Shown here one piece after another: positions 26,048 through 34,314 of a DNA stretch of 64,000 nt. This stretch comes from Tepidisphaeraceae bacterium (GTDB lineage Bacteria > Planctomycetota > Phycisphaerae > Tepidisphaerales > Tepidisphaeraceae). Made by a program: the position numbers and the translations under genes. The notes beneath the pieces were generated by a model. It had not been told where the DNA came from and searched no databases. It saw nothing but the letters and a program-made list of their open reading frames with translations. How positions within the stretch are numbered: the stretch's first letter is position 1; each line of letters opens with the position of its first letter. The stretch covers positions 124,001 to 188,000 of the forward strand of contig DASYHQ010000041.1 of NCBI GenBank assembly GCA_035998445.1. The letters run 5' to 3'.

Positions 26048-26094
26048 GACGGTGGGCAGAGGCCTGTTTCTTGATCTTCTACTGCCCACCGTCC
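26047..26094. repeat. Perfect 13-bp stem between tadB and tadC
   Basis: GGACGGTGGGCAG at 26047-26059, overlapping the last base of the tadB stop codon, pairs perfectly with CTGCCCACCGTCC at 26082-26094 over a 22-base loop. A degenerate third word, ACCACCGCCCACTG, follows. It resembles an inserted repeat arm more than a terminator, since no U-run follows and tadC must be expressed. Confidence 0.7.
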
Positions 26095-26129
26095 ACTAAC
26101 CACCGCCCACTGAACGAGAAGGACGACCG

Positions 26130-27047
26130 ATGGACCAGCAACTCATACTGATCGCCTGCATCTTCGGCGCCTGCGCGATGCTCGGCTACTTCCTCACGGG
26201 CATGCTCATGGCCGGCGACGAGGCCAAGCTTCGCGACCGCCTGAGCAGCAACGCGATGGAAGACATCCAGTCGACCAGCACCGGCCGGCTGGAAGTCGGC
26301 TCGTTCATCAACCGGGTCGGGCAAGCCGCCGCCCAACCGTTCATGCCGACGGACCGCGAGAAGGTCTCGAAGATGCGGCAGGACCTGGCGATGGCCGGCG
26401 TTTACGCGCCCAGCGCCATCAAGGTGATGACCGGCGCCAAGGTGATCTGCCTCGTGCTCGGCCTGGTGATCGGCTACGTGGTGGGCAGCATGGCCGGGCT
26501 GCCGTTCCTCGGCGTGCCGGTGGGTGGGCTGATCGGGTACATGGCGCCGAAGTTGTGGTTGAAGTTCGCGATCAAGTCAAACCACACGCAACTGGCGTAC
26601 GGACTGGCCGACGCGCTCGACTTGATGGTGGTCTGCGTGGAAGCGGGCCTGACGGTCGACGCCGCCATGCAGCGGGTCGGCACCGAACTGGCGCTGGCGC
26701 ATCCGAACATCAGCCGCGAACTGGGCATCTGCCACATGGAGACCCGCGTGGGCCTGTCGCGGAGCGAGGCGATGAAGAACCTGGGCATTCGCACCGGCTC
26801 CGAGCCGCTGCAGGCCCTGTCGGCGATGTTGATTCAGGCCGACCGGTTTGGCACGAGCATCGCCCAGGCGCTGCGCATCCAGGCGGAAACGCTCCGCACG
26901 AAGCGCCAGCACGCCGCCGAGGAAATGGCCGCCAAGGCATCGGTGAAGATGAGCTTCCCGCTGGTGCTGTTCATCTTCCCGGCCACGTTTATCGTGCTGG
27001 CCGGCCCGGTGGTGATGGACGTGCTGAACAGCGAGATCATGAAGTAA
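26130..27047 (+). CDS. tadC: Tad inner-membrane platform protein TadC
   Basis: Second F-domain protein of the Tad platform. It has an N-terminal helix (LILIACIFGACAMLGYFL), a helix pair at about 90-140, and the F domain with ADALDLMVVCVEAGLTVDAAMQRV, TRVGLSRSEAMKNLGIRTG and LSAMLIQADRFGTSIAQALR. The C-terminal helices include PLVLFIFPATFIVLAGPVVM. Length is 305 residues. GAGAAGGACGACCG precedes the ATG. Confidence 0.93.
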   Translation: MDQQLILIACIFGACAMLGYFLTGMLMAGDEAKLRDRLSSNAMEDIQSTSTGRLEVGSFINRVGQAAAQPFMPTDREKVSKMRQDLAMAGVYAPSAIKVMTGAKVICLVLGLVIGYVVGSMAGLPFLGVPVGGLIGYMAPKLWLKFAIKSNHTQLAYGLADALDLMVVCVEAGLTVDAAMQRVGTELALAHPNISRELGICHMETRVGLSRSEAMKNLGIRTGSEPLQALSAMLIQADRFGTSIAQALRIQAETLRTKRQHAAEEMAAKASVKMSFPLVLFIFPATFIVLAGPVVMDVLNSEIMK

Positions 27048-27068
27048 AGGACGAACGCGAGTCACGCA

Positions 27069-27102
27069 GACGAAGACGAAGACGAAGACGAAGACGACGA
27101 CG
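27069..27102. repeat. Hexanucleotide microsatellite
   Basis: Five tandem copies of AGACGA in the spacer between tadC and the lipoprotein gene, ending in ACGACG. Slippage could alter the distance between the genes. It is purine-rich on the coding strand. Confidence 0.85.
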
Positions 27103-27133
27103 CGTCACGGACGCGCTAACCAACGAGGAACCG

Positions 27134-27637
27134 ATGATGACCAAGACGAACCTGATGGTGTCCCTGATTGCCGGCCTTGCGCTGGGCGCGGGTTGCGCCA
27201 CGCGGCCGCACCAGTCGCTGGACCAGAATTACGGCATGGGCCAGGACTTCGCCGCCGCCCACGCCGACGAGGGCGCGCTGGAAGATGCGATGATCTACCC
27301 ACGGCACTTCGAGCACGACGCGCTGAACTCGCTCGGCCAATCGAAGCTCGCCCGGATCGCCAGCGCCGCCAAAGACGGTACCGCACCCGTCAACCTGTAC
27401 TTCGACGCGCCCGCCGCCGAGCTGACCGACGCCCGCAAGGCCGTTGTCATGCAGTTCCTGGCCGAGTACGGCCTGCCGAGCGAACGCGTCACCCTTGCGG
27501 TGGGCGTGAACCCGGCAACGAAGGATCTGGCGATGTTCGGCGCCCAGCGGTTGTACACCAAGGACAAGCGTGAGCCCTTCAAAGGCAGCGAAGGTGCAAA
27601 GGGTGGCGACAAGGGTGAAGCTGCCCCGAACAAGTAG
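27134..27637 (+). CDS. Lipoprotein at the end of the tad operon
   Basis: A 167-residue lipoprotein: signal and lipobox GLALGAGC (Cys about 21), then a mature domain with APVNLYFDAPAAELTDARKA and EYGLPSERVTLAVGVNPATK, and a Gly/Lys-rich tail. The pattern resembles the small CpaD/TadG-adjacent lipoproteins that support secretin assembly; similarity to CpaD is inferred from position and from the NLYFDAP...AVGVNP layout only. GAGGAA precedes the ATG. It has no TPR repeats, so it is not TadD. Confidence 0.7.
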   Translation: MMTKTNLMVSLIAGLALGAGCATRPHQSLDQNYGMGQDFAAAHADEGALEDAMIYPRHFEHDALNSLGQSKLARIASAAKDGTAPVNLYFDAPAAELTDARKAVVMQFLAEYGLPSERVTLAVGVNPATKDLAMFGAQRLYTKDKREPFKGSEGAKGGDKGEAAPNK

Positions 27638-27669
27638 TGTCTTCCGGAGCGGAGATGCCTACAACGCGA

Positions 27670-27701
27670 ACGAGGGACGACCTTTGCAGGCCGTCCTTCG
27701 T
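27670..27701 (+). terminator. Candidate tad operon terminator
   Basis: Thirteen-pair stem with one mismatch (ACGAGGGACGACC against GGCCGTCCTTCGT) around TTTGCA, 30 bases after the last tad gene. The U-run is missing, so efficiency is uncertain. Confidence 0.55.
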
Positions 27702-27904
27702 CTGCGTTGTTGCGCGTGTCGATAACCTGCGAGCGAACCCGACGAGTGATGCAGGAACAACTGCAGATTTCGAGACCAAGTTGGCTAACGCAGACGCGGC
27801 GTTTATTGTCTAATGGGTAGCAGGACGTCGGTGCCGTTATCGCAGGACGCGGAAACGCCATCGAGACCGAATTCGCTCAGCCGTCCCGGTGGATCTAAGT
27901 CACG

Positions 27905-30505
27905 ATGACCGTTGTTGATACCCCCTTGGCACCGCAAGTCTCCGCACCGGCCGACGCGCCCGTTGCGGGTGGTGGACGCGCGCGCCGGGCCGTGCCCGTC
28001 ACCGACCGCATCTGGCGTGATGGCAAGTTCTTCCGCCTGGGCAGTGAAAAGTTCTACGTGCGCGGCGTGACCTACGGGCCGTTCGCGCCGAACGCCGACG
28101 GCGACCCACTGCCCGGCATGGCGCAGGTGCGGCGCGATTTCGCGCAGATGAACGACCTGGGCGCCAACTGCGTCCGCATCTACCACGTGCCACCGAAATG
28201 GTTCCTGGACGAAGCGGACGCGGCCGGCATCAAGGTCTTCCTCGACGTCGCGTGGCCCAAGAATTTGAACTTCGTCGGCGATGCCGAGGTAACGCGCCAG
28301 GCCAACGACGCCGTCCGCCACGCCGCCCGCACGTGCGGCAATCACCCGGCGATGTTCGCGATCAGCGTCGTCAACGAGATACCGGCCGAGATCGTGCGGT
28401 TTGTGGGAGCCCGCAAGGTTGAGGCGTTCATCGACGACCTCGTCGAGATCGCAAAGGCCGAGGCGCCGCAGTGCCTGGTGACGTTCGCCAACTTTCCGAC
28501 CACCGAATACCTTCAGCCGCGCGGCATCGACTTCGTCTGCTTCAACGTCTACCTGCACGACGACACCGTCTTCCGCAACTACCTCGCACGCCTTCAGATG
28601 ATCGCCGGCGAGAAGCCGCTGATGCTCGGCGAGTACGGCATCGACACGTTCCGCGAATACTCCGAGGACGGCCAGGCCGACATTCTCGTGAAGCACGTGC
28701 GGGCGGTGTTCGACGAGGGCCTCGTCGGCACGTTCGTCTTCAGCTTCACCGACGACTGGCACACGCACGGCTACCAGATCGAAGACTGGGCCTTCGGCCT
28801 CGTGCGGCGCGATCGCTCACCAAAGCCGGCGTTCGAGGCGCTAAAGCAGATCCTGCCCCGCGTTCCGCAGGTGGCGGAGGTGACGCTGCCGAAGGTCAGC
28901 GTGGTCATCTGCTCGTATAACGGCGCCAGCACGGTCGAGACCTGTTTGGCATCGATGGAGCGCATCCGATACCCCGACTATGAGGTGGTGTTCGTCGACG
29001 ATGGCAGCCGCGACAACACGCAGGAGATCCTGAAGCAGTTCCCGTGGGTCGTGAACGTGCGGCAGGAGAACAAGGGCCTGTCGTACGCGCGCAACGTGGG
29101 CGCCCGCACCGCGACCGGCGAGATCATCGTCTACACCGACAGCGACTGCGAGGCGGATGAGGATTGGCTGTACTACATCGCCCTCAGCCTCGTGCGCGGC
29201 GGGCACGGTGGCATGGGCGGGCCGAACCTCATTCCCGACGAAGGCAGCTGGGTCGCCGACTGCGTGGGCCTGAGCCCGGGCGGACCGACGCACGTGATGA
29301 TCGACGACCGCACCGCCGAGCACGTGCCTGGCTGCAACATGGCGTTCTACAAGTGGGCGTTCGACCTCGTGAACGGCTTCGACAGCCAGTTCCGCAAGGC
29401 CGGTGACGACGTCGACTTCATCTGGCGCCTGCAGCACCTGGGCCACAGCATCGGCTTCTCGCCAGCGGCACAGGTGTGGCACTACCGGCGCAACAGCATC
29501 GAGGCCTACCTGAAACAACAGCGCGGCTATGGCGAGGCCGAGGCGCTGCTGAAGTACAAGCACCCCGACCACTTCAACACCCTCGGCGCCAGCCACTGGC
29601 GCGGCAAGATCTACGGCGGTGAGGCGATCGGCGTACGCGTGGGCGGCGACGTGATCTACCACGGCCTGTTTGGCACTGGCCTGTTCCAAACGATCTACCG
29701 CAAGCCCGCCTCGCTGGCCGCCATGATGTTGATGAGCATCGAGTGGCATTTGCTGTACGGCTTCACGTTCCTGCTTTCCATGGCGTTCGCGACGTTGGGC
29801 GCGTCCAACCCGGTATTCTGGATCGGGGTCGGCATGGCGATCGCGCCGATGCTGCTGGCGATCGTGGCGGCGATTCAATCGCCCATGCCGAAGCACCGCC
29901 ATTGGCTCACCCGCCCGCTGATCGCTTGGCTGCACTATCGCCAGCCGATCGCGCGCGGGTGGGCGCGCTACTCGGTGCGGCTGCGGGCCAAGGTGATGAA
30001 GAGCCTGGGCAAGGGGTACCGGTGGTCGTCCGACCTGCCGTTCGACCCGTCGGACCCAAGCACGCTGCGCTATTGGAACAAGGACTACGACCGCTTCCCG
30101 CTTTTGAAGCAGATTGGTGACGACGTGCGCACCGCCGGTTGGCGTACGCGGCCTGACAGTGGCTGGAGCCCGTGGGACCTGGAGATCTACGGCAGCCGTT
30201 ACACGAAGGTGCACATCATCACCGCCACCGAGCATCACCACGGCAGCGGCTACCTGACGCGCGTGCGCGTCACCTGCCGCATGAGCACCTTCTGCCGCGT
30301 GCTGATGGCGGCCTGCGCGCTGCTGGCGGGCATCTTGCTTTGGCACCTGTGGCCGTTCAGCCGACCGGCGGTGCTGATTCCGCTGGTGTGGTGGGCGATG
30401 TACGCGATCAACCGCCGCATGGTGATCGCGCCGGTCCTTGGCCTGATCGACGCCGCCGCCACCAAGGCGGGGTATTACCCGGTGCCGACGAAGAAGGCCG
30501 AGTAA
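27905..30505 (+). CDS. Glycoside hydrolase - family 2 glycosyltransferase fusion, membrane-bound
   Basis: An 866-residue enzyme predicted to build and remodel a secreted glycan. Residues about 40-315 form a clan GH-A (GH2/GH5-like) TIM barrel with both catalytic glutamates in context: VVNEIP (Glu-158) and LGEYGID (Glu-243). Residues about 330-560 form a GT2 domain with VVFVDDGS (365-368), YTDSDCEAD (412-414), GCNMAFYK, the catalytic GDDVDF and QQRGYGEAE. Two or three membrane helices follow (about 600-650 and 800-840). An ABC exporter starts two bases after the stop. Fusions of hydrolase and synthase are known for cyclic glucan enzymes (NdvB type); the product here is unknown. Confidence 0.85.
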   Translation: MTVVDTPLAPQVSAPADAPVAGGGRARRAVPVTDRIWRDGKFFRLGSEKFYVRGVTYGPFAPNADGDPLPGMAQVRRDFAQMNDLGANCVRIYHVPPKWFLDEADAAGIKVFLDVAWPKNLNFVGDAEVTRQANDAVRHAARTCGNHPAMFAISVVNEIPAEIVRFVGARKVEAFIDDLVEIAKAEAPQCLVTFANFPTTEYLQPRGIDFVCFNVYLHDDTVFRNYLARLQMIAGEKPLMLGEYGIDTFREYSEDGQADILVKHVRAVFDEGLVGTFVFSFTDDWHTHGYQIEDWAFGLVRRDRSPKPAFEALKQILPRVPQVAEVTLPKVSVVICSYNGASTVETCLASMERIRYPDYEVVFVDDGSRDNTQEILKQFPWVVNVRQENKGLSYARNVGARTATGEIIVYTDSDCEADEDWLYYIALSLVRGGHGGMGGPNLIPDEGSWVADCVGLSPGGPTHVMIDDRTAEHVPGCNMAFYKWAFDLVNGFDSQFRKAGDDVDFIWRLQHLGHSIGFSPAAQVWHYRRNSIEAYLKQQRGYGEAEALLKYKHPDHFNTLGASHWRGKIYGGEAIGVRVGGDVIYHGLFGTGLFQTIYRKPASLAAMMLMSIEWHLLYGFTFLLSMAFATLGASNPVFWIGVGMAIAPMLLAIVAAIQSPMPKHRHWLTRPLIAWLHYRQPIARGWARYSVRLRAKVMKSLGKGYRWSSDLPFDPSDPSTLRYWNKDYDRFPLLKQIGDDVRTAGWRTRPDSGWSPWDLEIYGSRYTKVHIITATEHHHGSGYLTRVRVTCRMSTFCRVLMAACALLAGILLWHLWPFSRPAVLIPLVWWAMYAINRRMVIAPVLGLIDAAATKAGYYPVPTKKAE

Positions 30506-30507
30506 CC

Positions 30508-32331
30508 ATGCAATTCTACCTGCGGGCGATCTCCTACTTCCGTGAAGACCTCGGCAAGATCATCCTCGCGCTGGTCATCATCGCGATCATGACGCTCTGC
30601 GGCTTGCTGGTGGTCTACCCGCTGTCGATCCTGGTCGATTCCGTCTTCGGACCCCACGGGCCCACCAACGCCGTGTCGGCGTTCTTCTTCCGCTTCGTGC
30701 CGGAAGGCAAGCTGGAACAGGTCATCGTGCTGGCTGCGTTCGCGTTGGTGCTGCGCTTCGTGCAGGAACTGCTGAGCATGGCCCACACGCTGCTCAACAT
30801 CCAGATTGGTTACAGCGGGTTGATGCGCGTGCGCTGCGATTTGTTCCGCAAACTGCAAGCGCTGTCGCTGGCGTACCACCGCAGCCAGCCGCAGGGCGAC
30901 GCAATTTACCGCCTGTCGTACGACACGTTCGGCTTCCAAACGATCCTGAACACGCTCGTGCAGACGATGCTGGTGAGCTCCGTCACGCTGATCTTCATGA
31001 CCGTCATCATGCTCAGCATGAACTGGCAGCTCACGCTGCTGTCGCTGTCGATCGCGCCGCTGTTGTTCTGGACGACGAAGATCTACAGTCGAATCCTGAC
31101 GAAGAAGGCCACGGAAGCGAAGGAGGTCGACACCCAGCTGACGACCACCATCCAGCGATCGGCCGCCACGATCGGCCTCGTGCAGGCCTTTAACCGTGAG
31201 GCCGACGAGTACGCCAAGTTTTCGTCGACCGTGCAGGCCTCGGTGTCGGCATACCTGCGGCTGCACTGGCAGGAGATGATTTTCTGGCTGTTCGTCGGCA
31301 ACATCTTCGGCATCGGTGGGGCGCTCATTTTCGGCTACGGCGGGTACCTGGTCTACCGCGATCAGTTCCTGCTGAACCTTGGAGATAAGGGCTTCACCGT
31401 CGGCCAACTGTCGATCTTCCTCGCCTACGTCGGCATGTTGTACGGGCCGCTGAAGAACCTGTCCGGCAGCGGCGCCGCGCTGGCGGGGGGCGTGGCGGGC
31501 GTGAAGCGCGTGTTCGAGGTGATGGACCGCGACCCGATCATCAAAGATGCGCCCAACGCCATCCATCTGCCGAAGCAGCCGCGCGTGCTCACGCTCGACC
31601 ACATCATCTTTGAGTACCAGAAGGGCCGGCCGGTGCTGGACGACGTGTCGTGCACCATTCGCCCGGGGCAGATGGTGGCGTTCGTCGGCCAGTCGGGCGT
31701 GGGCAAGACGACGCTGCTAAACCTGCTGCCGCGCTTTTACGATCCCGTAAGTGGCGCGTTGCGCCTGGATACCCACGACGTGCGCAACGTGCGTGTTGCG
31801 GACGTGCGCAAGCACATCGCGCTGGTGCTGCAGGAATCAGTGATCCTACCGACCACCGTCCGCGAGAACATCGCCTACGGCCGCCCCGATGCCACCGATG
31901 CCCAAATCCTCTCCGCCGCCGAGATCAGCGGCGCCGCGGTCTTCATCGACGCGCTGCCCGGCAAGTACGATGAAATGATCACCGAGGCCGGCCAGAACCT
32001 CTCCGGCGGACAAAAACAACGCATCAGCATCGCCCGCGCCCTGCTGACCGAGGCGCCGATCATCATCATGGACGAACCCACCAGCGCGCTCGACCCCGCC
32101 CACGAGCAGCACATCATCGAGACGCTGAAGCGCCTGAAGGGCCAGCGCACGATCATCCTCGTCAGCCACCGGCTCAGCACCGTCGCCGACTGCGACCAGA
32201 TCTTCGTTATGGACGCCGGCAAGGTCGTGGAACGCGGGTCGCACGATGAACTGGTGAAGCAGCGGGGGCTGTACTTCAGCATGGCCAAGCACCAGATGAA
32301 GCTGCCCGATTCCGAAGCAATCGTTCATTAG
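30508..32331 (+). CDS. ABC exporter of the glycan cluster
   Basis: Fused permease-ATPase of 607 residues, type I exporter fold. Six helices lie in residues 1-320 (LGKIILALVIIAIMTLCGLLV first). The ATPase has Walker A VGQSGVGKTT (about 390-399), signature NLSGGQKQR, Walker B IIIMDEPTSALD and H-loop VSHRLST. The ATG at 30508 is two bases behind the hydrolase-transferase fusion, so they are co-translated and the exporter most likely moves its lipid-linked or free glycan. The substrate is inferred from context only. Confidence 0.92.
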   Translation: MQFYLRAISYFREDLGKIILALVIIAIMTLCGLLVVYPLSILVDSVFGPHGPTNAVSAFFFRFVPEGKLEQVIVLAAFALVLRFVQELLSMAHTLLNIQIGYSGLMRVRCDLFRKLQALSLAYHRSQPQGDAIYRLSYDTFGFQTILNTLVQTMLVSSVTLIFMTVIMLSMNWQLTLLSLSIAPLLFWTTKIYSRILTKKATEAKEVDTQLTTTIQRSAATIGLVQAFNREADEYAKFSSTVQASVSAYLRLHWQEMIFWLFVGNIFGIGGALIFGYGGYLVYRDQFLLNLGDKGFTVGQLSIFLAYVGMLYGPLKNLSGSGAALAGGVAGVKRVFEVMDRDPIIKDAPNAIHLPKQPRVLTLDHIIFEYQKGRPVLDDVSCTIRPGQMVAFVGQSGVGKTTLLNLLPRFYDPVSGALRLDTHDVRNVRVADVRKHIALVLQESVILPTTVRENIAYGRPDATDAQILSAAEISGAAVFIDALPGKYDEMITEAGQNLSGGQKQRISIARALLTEAPIIIMDEPTSALDPAHEQHIIETLKRLKGQRTIILVSHRLSTVADCDQIFVMDAGKVVERGSHDELVKQRGLYFSMAKHQMKLPDSEAIVH

Positions 32332-32349
32332 AACAGGTATACTCAAGGC

Positions 32350-32925
32350 ATGCTTACGGCGAACCTACCGTCGACGAAGCGTTTTTCGCTTACCGAGTAC
32401 CACCGCCTCGTGGGGCTTGGTGCGTTTGATGGACAACGCGTCGAGTTGATCGACGGGGAGCTAATTGAGATGCCGCCGATTGGGGACGCGCACGCAATGG
32501 CGATCAGCTTGGGATTGGCGGCCCTTCAGCAGGCGTTTGGCTCCGGCTACCTCGTTCGCCCACAATTGCCCATCACGCTCGTGCCCGCATCCGAACCTGA
32601 ACCGGATTTACTGGTGGTTCGAGGAACGCCTCGAGACTTTCCAAAACATCCGCGTGACGCGCTGCTGATTGTTGAAGTGAGCGATTCGACGCTGCATTAC
32701 GATCAGACGCGAAAGATGTCGCTGTACGCCAAGGGTGGCATCCCCGAGTACTGGATCATCAATATTCCGGATGGCCAACTCGAAGTACATCGTGACCCGG
32801 TGGCGGATCGCGCGCGTCCGTTCGGCCGGCGTTATTCGACCGTCCTGACCTTTAAGCCCGGCCAATCGATCGCGCCGCTGGCGTTGCCGCGCAAGAAGAT
32901 CGCTGTCGCTGACCTCCTTCCCTAA
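32350..32925 (+). CDS. Uma2 family endonuclease-like protein
   Basis: PD-(D/E)XK fold protein of the Uma2 (DUF820) family, 191 residues. Family landmarks are RVELIDGELIEMPP, the catalytic-type PEPDLLVVRG and LLIVEVSDSTLHYD, and KGGIPEYWIINI. Members are abundant in planctomycetes and cyanobacteria and their role is unsettled. It stands 18 bases behind the exporter gene and its stop overlaps the ATG of the glycosyltransferase (TAATG), so it is part of the glycan transcript although functionally out of place. Confidence 0.9.
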   Translation: MLTANLPSTKRFSLTEYHRLVGLGAFDGQRVELIDGELIEMPPIGDAHAMAISLGLAALQQAFGSGYLVRPQLPITLVPASEPEPDLLVVRGTPRDFPKHPRDALLIVEVSDSTLHYDQTRKMSLYAKGGIPEYWIINIPDGQLEVHRDPVADRARPFGRRYSTVLTFKPGQSIAPLALPRKKIAVADLLP

Positions 32926-34160
32926 TGGCTGGCACGCAAAAACTCCGCATCATCGTCGGTGGCATGGTTGGGCAGTTTCCGCTGGGCGGCGTTGCCTGGG
33001 ACTACTTCCATTACGTCCTCGGCCTCGCCGAGCTGGGCCACGACGTCTACTACCACGAGGACACGTGGGTCTGGCCGTTCGATCCCGCAAAGCGCTACCC
33101 GACGGACGACCCGAACTACACCGTCAACTTCATCCGCGACTTCTTCAACACCTACGCACCGCACCTGAAGGACAAGTGGCACTACACGCTGCTGCACGAG
33201 ACCAGCTTCGGCATGACGCGCGAGGCGTTCGACGAGGTCGCCAAGACCGCCGACGTGTTCCTCAACGTCAGCGGCGCCTGCTTCTTCCCGGACAACCTCA
33301 GCCCGCGCTGCGTGAAGGTGTTCATGGACACCGACCCCGGCTACAACCAGATCCGCCTCAGCGAGCGCTTCGCTTGGGAGGAACACGTCGACCGCTGGGT
33401 GGCGCAGGTCCGGGCGCACGATGTGCACCTGACGTACGCCGAGAACATTTACGCTGAAGACTGCGTCATGCCGCGCATGGACTTCGACTGGCGGCCGACG
33501 CGCTGCGTAGTCACGCTCGAACCGTGGCGGCAGTTCGTCGATCGCGCGCCCGCGGCCGACGCGCCGTTCACCACGGTGATGACGTGGGACTACTTCAAGG
33601 GTGCCGTCACGTACAAGGGCATCGAATACCTGACGAAGGTGAAGGAATACGACAAGTTCCACGACTTGCCGCGCCGCGTGCCGACCGTGCCGTTGGAACT
33701 GGCGATCACCGGCTACAAGTGCCCGACCGACGAGGTCCAGCGCGACGGCTGGCAGATGGCCGAGGCGTTCGCGCGCTCGCGCACGCCCGCGACGTACCTC
33801 CACTACATCGGCACCAGCGCCGGCGAGTGGTCGATCGCCAAGAACGTCTACGTCGACACGCGCAGTGGCTGGTTCAGCTGCCGCACCGCCTGCTACCTGG
33901 CCGCCGGCCGACCTGCGGTGGTGCAGGACACCGCCTGGAGCCGCTACGTCCCCAGTGGCGCCGGACTGTTCGCGTTCACCACGATGGACGAAGCCGTGGA
34001 CGCCCTGCAACGCATCGCGAGCGACGCCGTGACGCAGCGCCAGCTAGCCTATGGCATCGCCCGCGACTACCTCGCGCCCGATAAGGTCCTGCCCCCCATG
34101 CTCGATGCCATCTTTGCCACCAGCGCCAAAGATGCCCCTCGGCCACCGTCACTGGGGTAG
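32925..34160 (+). CDS. Glycosyltransferase, GT-B type
   Basis: A 411-residue soluble glycosyltransferase. The N-terminal half begins with IIVGGMVGQFPLGGVAWDYFHYVLGL, the glycine-rich acceptor-side loop, and GHDVYYHEDT. The C-terminal half has TRSGWFSCRTACYLAAGRPAVVQDT and PSGAGLFAFTTMDEAVDAL, the nucleotide-sugar site pattern of GT4-like enzymes. It completes the glycan cluster with the synthase-hydrolase fusion and the exporter. Donor and acceptor are unknown. Confidence 0.82.
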   Translation: MAGTQKLRIIVGGMVGQFPLGGVAWDYFHYVLGLAELGHDVYYHEDTWVWPFDPAKRYPTDDPNYTVNFIRDFFNTYAPHLKDKWHYTLLHETSFGMTREAFDEVAKTADVFLNVSGACFFPDNLSPRCVKVFMDTDPGYNQIRLSERFAWEEHVDRWVAQVRAHDVHLTYAENIYAEDCVMPRMDFDWRPTRCVVTLEPWRQFVDRAPAADAPFTTVMTWDYFKGAVTYKGIEYLTKVKEYDKFHDLPRRVPTVPLELAITGYKCPTDEVQRDGWQMAEAFARSRTPATYLHYIGTSAGEWSIAKNVYVDTRSGWFSCRTACYLAAGRPAVVQDTAWSRYVPSGAGLFAFTTMDEAVDALQRIASDAVTQRQLAYGIARDYLAPDKVLPPMLDAIFATSAKDAPRPPSLG

Positions 34161-34185
34161 CGTGCCTCACCTTCATTCGCAACAT

Positions 34186-34251
34186 CGTTTAGCCGCGAGC
34201 TTGCTCGCGGTGATTGCTAGGAAACATCGCGGGCAGGCCCGCGGCTAAACG
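34186..34251. repeat. Family H double-hairpin element
   Basis: CGTTTAGCCGCGAGC-TTGCTCGCGG and its mirror CGCGGGC-AGGCCCGCGGCTAAACG, 66 bp in all. Each arm is a hairpin and the arms pair with each other. It lies between the convergent glycosyltransferase and GH28 genes and could end both transcripts. Confidence 0.85.
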
Positions 34252-34314
34252 GGTTCGCCAGAAGTGGGGGAAATGCACATCTCGTGACAGATACTGTTCC
34301 TCCGTCGCTCGCCC

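Noticed and set aside
27905-34160. Antiviral or interbacterial role for the glycan cluster
   Set aside because: All domains fit polysaccharide synthesis and export. Uma2 alone is not evidence for defence.
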